A stretch of 32,402 bases of DNA from a bacterium (GTDB lineage: Bacteria > Actinomycetota > Thermoleophilia > Solirubrobacterales > Solirubrobacteraceae): assembly GCA_021323635.1 (NCBI GenBank), contig JAJPKQ010000045.1:1-32402 (forward strand), in the 5' to 3' direction. Of the stretch, positions 18,299-25,910 are shown piece after piece; position 1 is the first letter of the stretch, and each line of letters starts with the position of its first letter. The position numbers and the translations under genes were made by a program. Under the pieces are notes generated by a model. That model was given only the letters and a program-made list of their open reading frames with translations, had not been told where the DNA came from and ran no database searches.

Positions 18299-19516
18299 CT
18301 ACGTAGTTAACACGGCGCTCAGGCCCTCGACCTGCGCGCCCCTGGACACGCCGGCGTGCTGTGCCGAGCGCCGCGGCGACCGTGCGCCCAGAGCGTCTGC
18401 GCGCGCTGTGATGTCGTGGAGAACGCTGCGGTAGACGGACTCGTAGGAGCCGGCCACCAGACGCGCGTCATAGCGCTCGGCGACACTGGCGCGCGCCCGG
18501 CGCGGATCGATCGCGCCCGCTGCGTCGATCGCAGTTGCCATCTCCGCCTCGCTCTCGACCAGATAGCCGTTGACGCCGTCGATCACGATCTCAGCAGCCG
18601 CGCCCTCCGGAAAGGCGATCACGGGCGTGCCGGTGGCAAGCGCCTCCACCATCACCATCCCAAAGGGCTCAGGCCAGCGGATCGGCATCAGGAAGGCGCG
18701 TGCGCGCGCGAAGAGGTCCGCCCGCAGCCGACCGCCGACCTCACCGACATAGCGCGTGTGGCGCTCATCGAGGTGCGGTGCCACGCACCTGGCAAAGTAC
18801 TCCTCCTGACCGGGCTGGATGGGGCCGGCCAGCACCAGCGGCACGCCCGCCCTGCGCGCGGCTGCGATCGCGCGGTGCGCGCCCTTGGAGGGGTCCATGC
18901 GACCCATCCAGAGGACGTAGTCCTGCTTGCTCTCTTGCAGCGGCCAGTCCGCCACACGCATCGGGTTGGGCACCACCGCATGAACGTGCACGCCCGGCGG
19001 CGCCTGAGCGCGCTGATAGCTGCTGATCGCGATCAGGTCAACCTTGTGGCCGTGCCGCTCATAGAACGGGCGCGTCTCCGCGTTGAAGGGCGCGTGCAGC
19101 GTGTGCACCATCGGCGTCTGGAGCCTGTCCGCCATTGCGACCGCCGTGAACCCGCTGTGGTCGTGGACGATGTCAAAGGGCTCGCCATGCGCGGCCGCGC
19201 GCTCGATGATCGTGAAGACCTGCGCGATGTAGTCGGCCTCGTAGAGGGCGGTGCCGATCCGCTTGGGGTGGGCCTCCGCGAGCGGCGTGATCACCCGCGC
19301 GCGCGATCTTGACCCCGGGGCGGCAAAGAGCGTCACATCGTTTCCCGCCGCCACCAGCTCATCGGCAAGCAGCGCGACAACCGCCTCGATCCCGCCGTAT
19401 GCGGGGGGCGGGACCGGGATCCAGGGTGGCGCGATCAGCGCGATCCGCAGCGAGCCACGCCGCTGCTGCGCTGCTCGCGTGCGCGCCGCCTGACGATGGG
19501 GGTCGATCCTGTGCAT
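18299..19516 (-). CDS. Glycosyltransferase family 4 (GT-B fold)
   Basis: Transfers a sugar from a nucleotide sugar to an unidentified acceptor; cytoplasmic, with no signal peptide. The N-terminal acceptor domain begins LRIALIAPPWIPVPPPAYGGIE, where YGGIE is typical of GT4 enzymes. Then come DIVHDHSGFTAVAMAD, the inter-domain region VLWMGRMDPSKGAHRAI and the donor-site E-x7-E motif in EPFGMVMVEALATG. About 405 residues. I use ATG 19516 because AGGAG lies 11 bases upstream; a longer frame opening at 19627 would only add unconserved sequence. The closest functional types are trehalose/glycogen-synthase-like or glycolipid mannosyltransferases, and I cannot choose between them. It precedes hsp20 on the same strand and may share its transcript. 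Confidence 0.87.
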   Translation of the reverse strand: MHRIDPHRQAARTRAAQQRRGSLRIALIAPPWIPVPPPAYGGIEAVVALLADELVAAGNDVTLFAAPGSRSRARVITPLAEAHPKRIGTALYEADYIAQVFTIIERAAAHGEPFDIVHDHSGFTAVAMADRLQTPMVHTLHAPFNAETRPFYERHGHKVDLIAISSYQRAQAPPGVHVHAVVPNPMRVADWPLQESKQDYVLWMGRMDPSKGAHRAIAAARRAGVPLVLAGPIQPGQEEYFARCVAPHLDERHTRYVGEVGGRLRADLFARARAFLMPIRWPEPFGMVMVEALATGTPVIAFPEGAAAEIVIDGVNGYLVESEAEMATAIDAAGAIDPRRARASVAERYDARLVAGSYESVYRSVLHDITARADALGARSPRRSAQHAGVSRGAQVEGLSAVLTT

Positions 19517-19562
19517 CGCTGCTCGTGCTCCTCTCGTGATCGTGGTTGCCTGCCCCACCCCT

Positions 19563-19579
19563 GAGTGCTGCCTGCACTC
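19563..19579. promoter_or_regulatory. Inverted repeat upstream of the glycosyltransferase gene
   Basis: GAGTGC (19563-19568), TGCCT, GCACTC (19574-19579) is a perfect 6-bp inverted repeat with a 5-bp centre, 47 bp before the glycosyltransferase ATG. A second palindrome, CGGCG-TTA-CGCCG, sits at 19610-19622. They could be an operator and/or a weak terminator of the preceding minus-strand gene; no U-tract follows either one. Confidence 0.35.
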
Positions 19580-19658
19580 CAAGCTATCCACCGTACGCTC
19601 ACTCCCCATCGGCGTTACGCCGCTCAAGACCCGCGCAAACTACGGAGTGGGCCACACC

Positions 19659-19913
19659 TCAGGCGAGCGCGAGCTCGCCTGGCGCAGGGGTGACCGGCGT
19701 CAGCGCCGCGACGTCCTCCCAGCGCATGATCATCACCGCGAGCGTTCGGCAGTCCTCTAGGCTGACCAGCCCCTCGGACTCGCCGATCGCGCCCAGGGTG
19801 TAAAAGAGGTTGACCCCATCTGTGAGGTATTGCCCGCCCCTGCCCGACGGAGGCGCCGTGGCGGCGCGCGGGGCGGTGTGGACCGGTCCGATGATGCGCT
19901 GAGCAATCGACAT
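19659..19913 (-). CDS. Small hypothetical protein (84 aa)
   Basis: No function recognised. ATG 19913 is supported by a good Shine-Dalgarno (GGAAAGGAAG, about 7 bases before the ATG), which argues against the longer frame reaching to 20153. The protein starts SIAQRIIGPVHTAPRAA and contains GRGGQYLTDGVNLFYTLG, SLEDCRTLAVMIM and WEDVAALTPVTP. It is soluble with a single Cys and no membrane helix or signal peptide. The GR/GGxYLTDGxNLF block followed by a LEDCRT segment looks like a compact conserved fold, not noise, and amino-acid composition is normal for coding sequence. It lies 202 bp downstream of osmC on the same strand; that gap probably carries its own promoter. Confidence 0.7.
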   Translation of the reverse strand: MSIAQRIIGPVHTAPRAATAPPSGRGGQYLTDGVNLFYTLGAIGESEGLVSLEDCRTLAVMIMRWEDVAALTPVTPAPGELALA

Positions 19914-20115
19914 CGCAAATCTTCCTTTCCAGCTTGTGGCGTTCTCTGGCCTACTGCCAGCCACCCTATGCCCGCCGGCTGCCTGCGCCATCGTGGAAGT
20001 GACCCGCCCGCAGTCGGGGAAGGCATGCGGGCGCGCTCGGTAGTTCACTGCAATCTCGCTGCAGCGCCCGGCCGCAGAGCCGCAGGCTGCGCGCGCCCCA
20101 ACCGCCGCCGCGCTC

Positions 20116-20580
20116 CTAGGCGCTGCCGGGCTCCTGCGCCCGCACGCGCACATCGACGTCGAGGCCCTGGCGCACGCTCTGGGTGACCACGCAGAAATCC
20201 TCGAAGATCTCCAGGCAGCGACCCATCCGCTCCTGCTGCTCTGCCGGCACGACCGGCGTCAGCTGCACCTGCAGCGAGGCGACGCGCAGACGTCCGGCGG
20301 CGTTGCGCTCAAGCGTCCCGCTCACGACGCCGCTCATGCCGAGCACCTCGATGTGCGCCCGACGCAGGCAGTACAGCGCGCTCGCCGCAAGGCAGTTGCC
20401 GACCGCCGCCGCAAGCAGGCGCGCAGCGTTCGGGCCCGCCCCTTGACCGAGCGGCTCGGGCTCGTCCATCACAAGCGTGTGCACATCCAGCCCAGCCGCC
20501 GAGCCGGGATCGAAGTCAAGGTCAAATCGGTAGCCCTCCTGCAGCGTGAGGGCGACCGTGAACTGCTCCGGGGCGCTCAT
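20116..20580 (-). CDS. OsmC/Ohr family protein (probable peroxiredoxin)
   Basis: Family members reduce organic hydroperoxides with a pair of active-site cysteines. Here Cys63 lies in AAAVGNCLAASALYCL and Cys130 in FEDFCVVTQSVRQG, matching the two conserved positions. At 154 residues the length is normal for the OsmC/YhfA branch. The start ATG 20580 is preceded only by a weak purine stretch (GCGAGAG). It is divergent from the zinc alcohol dehydrogenase; the 161-bp gap between the two genes should hold both promoters, but I see no clear -35/-10 pair. Thiol-dependent hydroperoxide detoxification is inferred from family membership. Confidence 0.88.
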   Translation of the reverse strand: MSAPEQFTVALTLQEGYRFDLDFDPGSAAGLDVHTLVMDEPEPLGQGAGPNAARLLAAAVGNCLAASALYCLRRAHIEVLGMSGVVSGTLERNAAGRLRVASLQVQLTPVVPAEQQERMGRCLEIFEDFCVVTQSVRQGLDVDVRVRAQEPGSA

Positions 20581-20741
20581 CGCTCTCGCCGCGACTCTAC
20601 CGCTGCTTTCGCAGGAGCTGGCGCTCCAGGCCTCCGCATACCTCCACCGCCCCGACGTGGCAGGTCACGGATGCCAGGCGCTGCGGGAGCCCTAGCTTGA
20701 GGCTTGCGGAACGGTTTCCCAATCACAGGAGCGCAAGGAAG

Positions 20742-21836
20742 ATGAAGGCACTTGTCTATCACGGCGCCGGGCAGCGCAGCCTCGATGAGGTGCCCGACCC
20801 GCAGATCGCGGAGCCCACCGATGCAATCGTGCGTATCGATACGACCACGATCTGCGGCACCGACCTGCACATACTCAGGGGCGACGTCCCGGAGACGACG
20901 CCCGGAACGATCCTCGGCCACGAGGCGGTCGGCACGGTCGAGGCCGTCGGCGCCTCCGTGCGCACCGTCGCGCCCGGTGACCGCGTCCTTGTCTCCTGCG
21001 TGTGCGCGTGCGGCAGCTGCCGCTTCTGCAGGGAAGGGCGCTACGGCCAGTGCGTCGGCGGCGGCGGCTGGATCTTCGGCCACCTGATCGACGGGCTGCA
21101 GGCGCAGTACGCGCGCGTGCCGCTTGCCGACGGCACGCTCTACCGCGTGCCGCCGGACCTCAGCGATGTGCATGTGCTGTTCCTCGCCGACGTGCTGCCG
21201 ACCGCCTACGAGGTCGGCGTGCTCAACGGCGGCGTGCGCCCGGGTGAGATGGTCGCGATCGTGGGCGCCGGGCCGATCGGCCTGGCCGCGATCCTCGGCG
21301 CAAGGCTCTTCACGCCGGCCAGCGTGATCGCGATCGACCTGGCTGACGCGCGGCTGGAGAGCGCCCGACGCTTCGGCGCTGACATCACGATCAACAACGG
21401 CCGAGAAGACGCGGTCGCGCGCATCATGGAGCTGACAGAGGAGCTGGGCGTCGACGTCGCCATCGAGGCTGTCGGCGCTCCTGAGACCTTCGAGCTCGCC
21501 GCAGAGCTCGTGCGGCCGGGCGGGCGCGTGGCAAACGTCGGCGTGCACGGCCACCCCGCGACCCTGCACCTCGAGCGCCTCTGGATCCGCGACGTGACGA
21601 TCACCACCGGCCTCGTCGACACCTACAGCATCCCAGCGCTGCTGCGCCTTGTGGCCGGCGGCAGGATCGACCCGCTCGTCCTCGCCACGCACCACTTTCA
21701 GCTGGAGGAGATCGCCAGCGCCTATGACACCTTTGCGGACGCCTCAAGCACCCGTGCGCTGAAGGTCGTCGTGAGCGCCCACGGCAACCCCGAGCGGCAG
21801 CTGAGCTCTTCCGGCGGCGCGGCGGCCGGCGGCTAA
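20742..21836 (+). CDS. Zinc-dependent alcohol dehydrogenase (MDR superfamily)
   Basis: Oxidises or reduces alcohols/aldehydes with NAD(P) in the cytoplasm. Catalytic zinc ligands are visible as Cys38 (TICGTDLH), His60-Glu61 (LGHEAVG) and the later FLADVLPTAYEVG segment. The structural-zinc lobe has four cysteines (90, 93, 96, 104) in CACGSCRFCREGRYGQC. The Rossmann motif is VAIVGAGPIGLAA. NVGVHGHPATLHLERLWIRDVTITTGLVDT is characteristic of the short-chain alcohol/isopropanol-type subgroup. 364 residues. ATG 20742 is chosen over an in-frame start 15 codons upstream because MKALVYHG is the normal family N-terminus and AGGAGCGCAAGGAAG precedes it. The stop overlaps the convergent stress-protein gene by 4 bp. 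Confidence 0.92.
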   Translation: MKALVYHGAGQRSLDEVPDPQIAEPTDAIVRIDTTTICGTDLHILRGDVPETTPGTILGHEAVGTVEAVGASVRTVAPGDRVLVSCVCACGSCRFCREGRYGQCVGGGGWIFGHLIDGLQAQYARVPLADGTLYRVPPDLSDVHVLFLADVLPTAYEVGVLNGGVRPGEMVAIVGAGPIGLAAILGARLFTPASVIAIDLADARLESARRFGADITINNGREDAVARIMELTEELGVDVAIEAVGAPETFELAAELVRPGGRVANVGVHGHPATLHLERLWIRDVTITTGLVDTYSIPALLRLVAGGRIDPLVLATHHFQLEEIASAYDTFADASSTRALKVVVSAHGNPERQLSSSGGAAAGG

Positions 21837-22612
21837 AGGGGCTCAGGAGCCCTCCTGGGGGCGACCGGGACCAGCAGCACCGGCACCGCGCTTGCGGCAA
21901 GCACCTCTCTGACCACCGGTGCGTGACCGCCGGCAAGCACCTGTGACCAGGCCAGCACGACGAGGTCCGCGCCGACCTCGCCGGCGACCGCAGAGATGCT
22001 CTCGCCGACTTCGCCCACCCTCCGCCGCACCGCCGCGGCGCTTCCTGGCAGGTCCAGGAAGCGCGCCAGGAACTCCTGCTCCCAGGCGCTGTGGGCGTGG
22101 TGAGCTTGATCCACAAATGGCGGCGCCTGCTCGCGCCCGTGGACGTGCAGCACCTCCACGCATGCGCCATGGTGGCGCGCAAGCTCCACGATCGCACCGG
22201 CCGCCTGCGAGCCGGCGAGCGTCCCCTCCAACGGCACCAGCACGCATGCGATGCGCGCGATCGGGCGCCACCCGGGAGGTATCACAGCCAGCGGCTTGTC
22301 GACCGCCGCGATCACCGAGAGCGCTGTGCGGCCGGCCGGAAGCGGCCCGCCGCTGACCCCGCGCGCTCCGAGCGCGAGCGCCACAACCTCCTCTCTGGCG
22401 CCCTCGCGGATGATCGTCTCCACCGGCGAGCCGCTCGCCAGGCGCAGCTTCACGCCAGCCGCATCGGCCAGCTGCTGAGCGCGCTCCTCGGCGCCCTCGC
22501 GCACATGCAGGGCCACAGGGTCGGCGCCGAAGAGGTCGGCAAGCGGCCGCGCTGCAGCGAGGACCGCCTGCGCGCACGGGCTTGCGTCGATCGCGGCCAG
22601 CAGGACGCTCAT
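21833..22612 (-). CDS. Tandem-domain universal stress protein (UspA family)
   Basis: 259 residues forming two Usp domains. The first opens SVLLAAIDASPCAQAVLAAA and closes with the ATP-binding-type loop ALGARGVSGGPLPAGRTALSVI and KPLAVIP. The second opens IACVLVPLEGTLAGSQAAGA and closes with LVVLAWSQVLAGGHAPVVREVL and VPVLLVP. The second loop lacks the G-x2-G-x9-G(S/T) pattern, so only domain 1 is likely to bind nucleotide. The start overlaps the upstream HAD-GH65 stop (TCAT on the + strand, 22609-22612), so the two genes are translationally coupled. At the other end the TAG stop overlaps the convergent alcohol dehydrogenase TAA. The role (stress or energy-state response) is inferred from the family only. 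Confidence 0.87.
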   Translation of the reverse strand: MSVLLAAIDASPCAQAVLAAARPLADLFGADPVALHVREGAEERAQQLADAAGVKLRLASGSPVETIIREGAREEVVALALGARGVSGGPLPAGRTALSVIAAVDKPLAVIPPGWRPIARIACVLVPLEGTLAGSQAAGAIVELARHHGACVEVLHVHGREQAPPFVDQAHHAHSAWEQEFLARFLDLPGSAAAVRRRVGEVGESISAVAGEVGADLVVLAWSQVLAGGHAPVVREVLAASAVPVLLVPVAPRRAPEPL

Positions 22613-25600
22613 CGGCCGCCTCCGGGGCCGGCCGGTCGGCGCTGAGCCGCAGGAGCCGTCGGGAGCTCCACCGCGCGCGTGCCCACAAGCACCTCTCCGC
22701 GCTCGCCAAGCAGCATCCGCCGCGGTGGATCGCAGCGCACGCTGGTGCGCTCCTGGCCCACGCGCACATGCACCCGTGCGCCGCGAAAGCGAACGCCGAG
22801 CTCGATCGCCTCAAGCTCGCCGGGCGCCACGGGGTCCAGCGAGAGCAGCGTGCCCGCGCTGCGGTCGCCCGCTGCCGAGCGGCGGGCGCCGCCGCGGCGC
22901 ACCGCCTGCAGACCGGCAAAGCCGTATGAGATGGTGCGCCACACCGCGCCCATCGCCGCCAGGTGCAGCCCGCCCGCCGTCATCTGGCCGATGTCCTGAA
23001 GATCGATGTGCGCCGTCAGCCGCAGCAGCTCAAGCGCGGCCTCGCTCTCCCGCGCACGCGCAAACAGCGCCGCATGCACGCCCGGCGAGAGCGTGCTGCC
23101 GTGCGCGGTGCGCGGCTCATAGAAGGCAAGGTTTGGCTGCAGCGAGCCGGGGACCGTCTGATCGGGGACGAGGTAGTGGAGCATCAGGACGTCCGCCTGC
23201 TTGAGCACCTGAGCGCCCCGCGTGCGCTCAGCCCCCAGCATCACGTCCGCCGCGATCGGGCGGCTGGCGGCAAGCTCCGCGATCACCAGCCCCTCAAGCG
23301 CGAAAAAGCCCGCAAACTGCTCGTAGAGGCCGCTCTCGGCGTCATAGCCGTCGACGAGCGCCTCGGCGGACTCAAGCCAGCTGCGCGCCTCCTCCCGGTC
23401 GACCTCCCCGGCGGCCAGCTGCGCCCCGCGCCGCAGGTTCCAGCGCGCCATCACGTTTGTATAGGCGTTGTCGGCGACGGTCTCGTGATACTCGTCCGGG
23501 CCGATCACGCCGGAGATGTGGCCGCGCCCGTCGGCGTCGCGCTCGATGCGCGAGGCCCACCAGCGCGCGCAGGCGACGATCAGCTCCCTGCCCGCGCCGG
23601 TCGCAAAGCGCCAATCGGCGCTCCAATCGATGTAGTGCGCAGCCGCCCAGGCGACGTCCGCGACGATGTGCTCCTCCTGCGCGCCGGTGCGGATCGCCAC
23701 CTCCCGGCCGTCGGCCGCGCGCGCGGAGGTCGGCGTGACGTCCTCGCCGCCGGCGGCAGACTCCCAGGGGAAGCGCGCACCGGCGCGGTGAAGCGCGCGC
23801 GCTGCGCGCAGCGCTGCGGGCAGGCGCGCCACACGGTAGCCCAGCACCGCGCGCGCGGCGCGCGGCCAGGCGGCAGCGAGAAAGGGCAATACGAAGACAT
23901 CCGTGTCCCAGAAGACGTGGCCGCTGTAGGCGGCGCCGGAGAGACCCCGCGCGCCGATCGCGCTCTCGCGCTCTGCGCTCGCCACGGCAAGCAGGTGGAA
24001 GAGCGCGAAGCGCACCGCGAGCTGGAGCTCGGGATCGCCGATCACCCGCACATCAGCGTCCTCCCAGAGCGCCGCCCAGGCGCGCCGGTGGCCGTCGAGC
24101 AGGGCCTCGAAGCCGAGCGAGCGCGCCCGCGTGAGGGCTCGCCGCGCGTGCCTCGGCGTGAGCAGCTCACCCTGCCTGCCGACATACGCCGCATTGCGAT
24201 CCAGCCCCCACTCGCGCTCGGAGCAGCCATACACCCGCTCCGCCGCGAGCGCGATCACCGAGCCATTGGCATCGCCGCTGCGCATCCACTCGCAATCGCG
24301 CAGGGCTCCGGCGGCGATCTGACCCTCCTGCTCGTGGTCGGCGGGCGCCTGCAGCGCCGCCGCCCCGCCCACCCGCTCAAGGCCGCGCGCGCGTACCCGC
24401 AGCAGCGTGCTGCCGGGGCGATCGCGCAGGCTCATCAGCACCGCGCGCAGCTGCCCGTGCGCGGTGCGCAGCTCCTGGGCGAGCAGGCCGCTGTGCAGAT
24501 CTAGCGTTCGCACCACATCTGCGCCGTCCTCCTGCTGCGCGATCGCAAGCGTGTTCCAGAGCGGTGCCGAGAGCAGGTGCGTCTTGGGGCCCTTGCCGCG
24601 GTACACGCCCGAGCAGCGGACGCCCGGACGCTCCTGGGAGCGCGGCACGATCGTGCTGCCGCGGGTGCCCAGGCAACCGTCGGATATGCACAGCAGCGAC
24701 TCCGTCACGCGCGCCAGCAGCGTGCGCGCATCTTCCAGCGTGAGCGTCCACTGCGGATCGGGATCGACCAGCGGCGGCTCACCCTGGCGGCGGAGCTCGA
24801 TCTGCTCAGCAAGCAGCGCTTCAAAGCGCGCAGGCCCGCCGCCCAGGTGCAGCACGCCCGCAGGCACCCCCGCTGGCTCCGCGCCGACCGACACCGCGAC
24901 CGAGCGCTCGCTTGCCAACAGCAGCGAGTCGCTCCCCGGCAGCCCGCCCAGCTTCCCCCACTCATCGCCTGCAACCAGCACCTGGCCGGGCGCAACCCCC
25001 TCCTGCCACAGCCAGCGCATCAGCGCCCGCGCGGAGTCGCTCTTGTCGGTCAGGCCGATCTCGACGTGCTTTGCGTCGCTGGTGACGCGGGCATCGCTGA
25101 GACCAGCCGCCGCAGCCGCCTCCAGCGCGATCGCCGCCGCCTCCTGCAGGCCATCGATGCCGGCGGCCGCCAGGCGGCGCTCAACCGCCTCCAGCAGCTG
25201 CGCGATACGCGCCTTCGGCGGGTCTGACCACTCGGGCAGCGGGATCAGGTCGATCTTGCGGCGATTGAGGCGCTCGGCGACGACCTGCGCGCCGAGCCCG
25301 CGCGCGCCCAGGCGCCGCACCGTCTCCTGCGCGGCGTGCGTGAGCGCGGCATCCTCCGCCGCGCTCGCCACTCGTCGCGCCACCAGCTCAGGGCCCGTGG
25401 GCGTCATCCGGAAGAGCTCAGAGCCGCGGTTTACAGCCAGCATCAGCTCTCCCGGCCCGGACGGGCGCACCTGCAGCTGCGCGGTGACGTTGGCGACGTG
25501 CGTGCCGGTGACAACCGCCAGATGAATGCCGATTGCGCTCGCCTGCGCGACCAGCTCGCACAGCGTCTTCGCATCCGCCCTGCGATCGGGGACGGCGGTG

Positions 25601-25692
25601 CCGTCCCAGTCGAAGATGATCGCCTCGAAGCGCCGGGCGAGCAGATCGCGCCCGGCTGCGCTTCTCGGCCTCTCATGATCGCGCGCGCCCAT
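22609..25692 (-). CDS. HAD-superfamily hydrolase fused to glycoside hydrolase family 65 (trehalose/kojibiose phosphorylase-like)
   Basis: A 1027-residue fusion. Residues about 20-290 are a HAD domain: IIFDWDGTAVPDRR with the nucleophile Asp28 and Asp30, VVTGTH, and LVAGDEWGKLGGLPGSD as the acidic metal loop. The layout resembles sugar-phosphate phosphatases of subclass IIB. The rest is GH65: YSGHVFWDTDVFVLPF, FPWESAAGGEDVTP, the catalytic acid Glu734 in GPDEYHETVADNAYTNV, KQADVLMLHYLVP, and the phosphate-site region TAHGSTLSPGVHA. GH65 members phosphorolyse or hydrolyse alpha-glucosides such as trehalose, maltose or kojibiose. A fused phosphatase suggests processing of a phosphorylated disaccharide or its product, which is inference. 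No otsA homologue is in the window. ATG 25692 has only a modest upstream purine run. The gene is coupled to the stress-protein gene downstream. Confidence 0.88.
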   Translation of the reverse strand: MGARDHERPRSAAGRDLLARRFEAIIFDWDGTAVPDRRADAKTLCELVAQASAIGIHLAVVTGTHVANVTAQLQVRPSGPGELMLAVNRGSELFRMTPTGPELVARRVASAAEDAALTHAAQETVRRLGARGLGAQVVAERLNRRKIDLIPLPEWSDPPKARIAQLLEAVERRLAAAGIDGLQEAAAIALEAAAAAGLSDARVTSDAKHVEIGLTDKSDSARALMRWLWQEGVAPGQVLVAGDEWGKLGGLPGSDSLLLASERSVAVSVGAEPAGVPAGVLHLGGGPARFEALLAEQIELRRQGEPPLVDPDPQWTLTLEDARTLLARVTESLLCISDGCLGTRGSTIVPRSQERPGVRCSGVYRGKGPKTHLLSAPLWNTLAIAQQEDGADVVRTLDLHSGLLAQELRTAHGQLRAVLMSLRDRPGSTLLRVRARGLERVGGAAALQAPADHEQEGQIAAGALRDCEWMRSGDANGSVIALAAERVYGCSEREWGLDRNAAYVGRQGELLTPRHARRALTRARSLGFEALLDGHRRAWAALWEDADVRVIGDPELQLAVRFALFHLLAVASAERESAIGARGLSGAAYSGHVFWDTDVFVLPFLAAAWPRAARAVLGYRVARLPAALRAARALHRAGARFPWESAAGGEDVTPTSARAADGREVAIRTGAQEEHIVADVAWAAAHYIDWSADWRFATGAGRELIVACARWWASRIERDADGRGHISGVIGPDEYHETVADNAYTNVMARWNLRRGAQLAAGEVDREEARSWLESAEALVDGYDAESGLYEQFAGFFALEGLVIAELAASRPIAADVMLGAERTRGAQVLKQADVLMLHYLVPDQTVPGSLQPNLAFYEPRTAHGSTLSPGVHAALFARARESEAALELLRLTAHIDLQDIGQMTAGGLHLAAMGAVWRTISYGFAGLQAVRRGGARRSAAGDRSAGTLLSLDPVAPGELEAIELGVRFRGARVHVRVGQERTSVRCDPPRRMLLGERGEVLVGTRAVELPTAPAAQRRPAGPGGGR

Positions 25693-25808
25693 CGCTCATC
25701 GCATCAATCTACGGTCGGCGGGCTCTGCGCCCTTCCGTGCGGCGCCCGGCCGCCGCTGCGGAGAACTACTGCCTGTGTCCGCCCATCGGACGCATCTGCG
25801 CAGCGCTT

Positions 25809-25823
25809 GCTCTAAAAATGTGA
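25809..25823. promoter_or_regulatory. AT-rich patch in the divergent GH65/MMPL intergenic region
   Basis: The 218-bp gap 25693-25910 is GC-rich except around TTGCTCTAAAAATGTGACG (about 25808-25826), the most A/T-rich run nearby. It could contain a -10 element for either divergent gene. No well-spaced -35/-10 pair is convincing, and nothing else is visible in the gap. Confidence 0.2.
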
Positions 25824-25910
25824 CGATGTCGATCGGGTCCTCCAGCGGGTCGCGCGTCTGCCGATGCCCGTGCGCGTAGGCCGGCTGGCCGGCGGGCGCA
25901 GCGTCGGTCG

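Noticed and set aside
18290-18303. CGTAG-GACG-CTACG inverted repeat at the end of the glycosyltransferase gene as a heat-shock operator
   Set aside because: It does not resemble CIRCE or HAIR and is explained as well by chance; it overlaps the glycosyltransferase stop codon.
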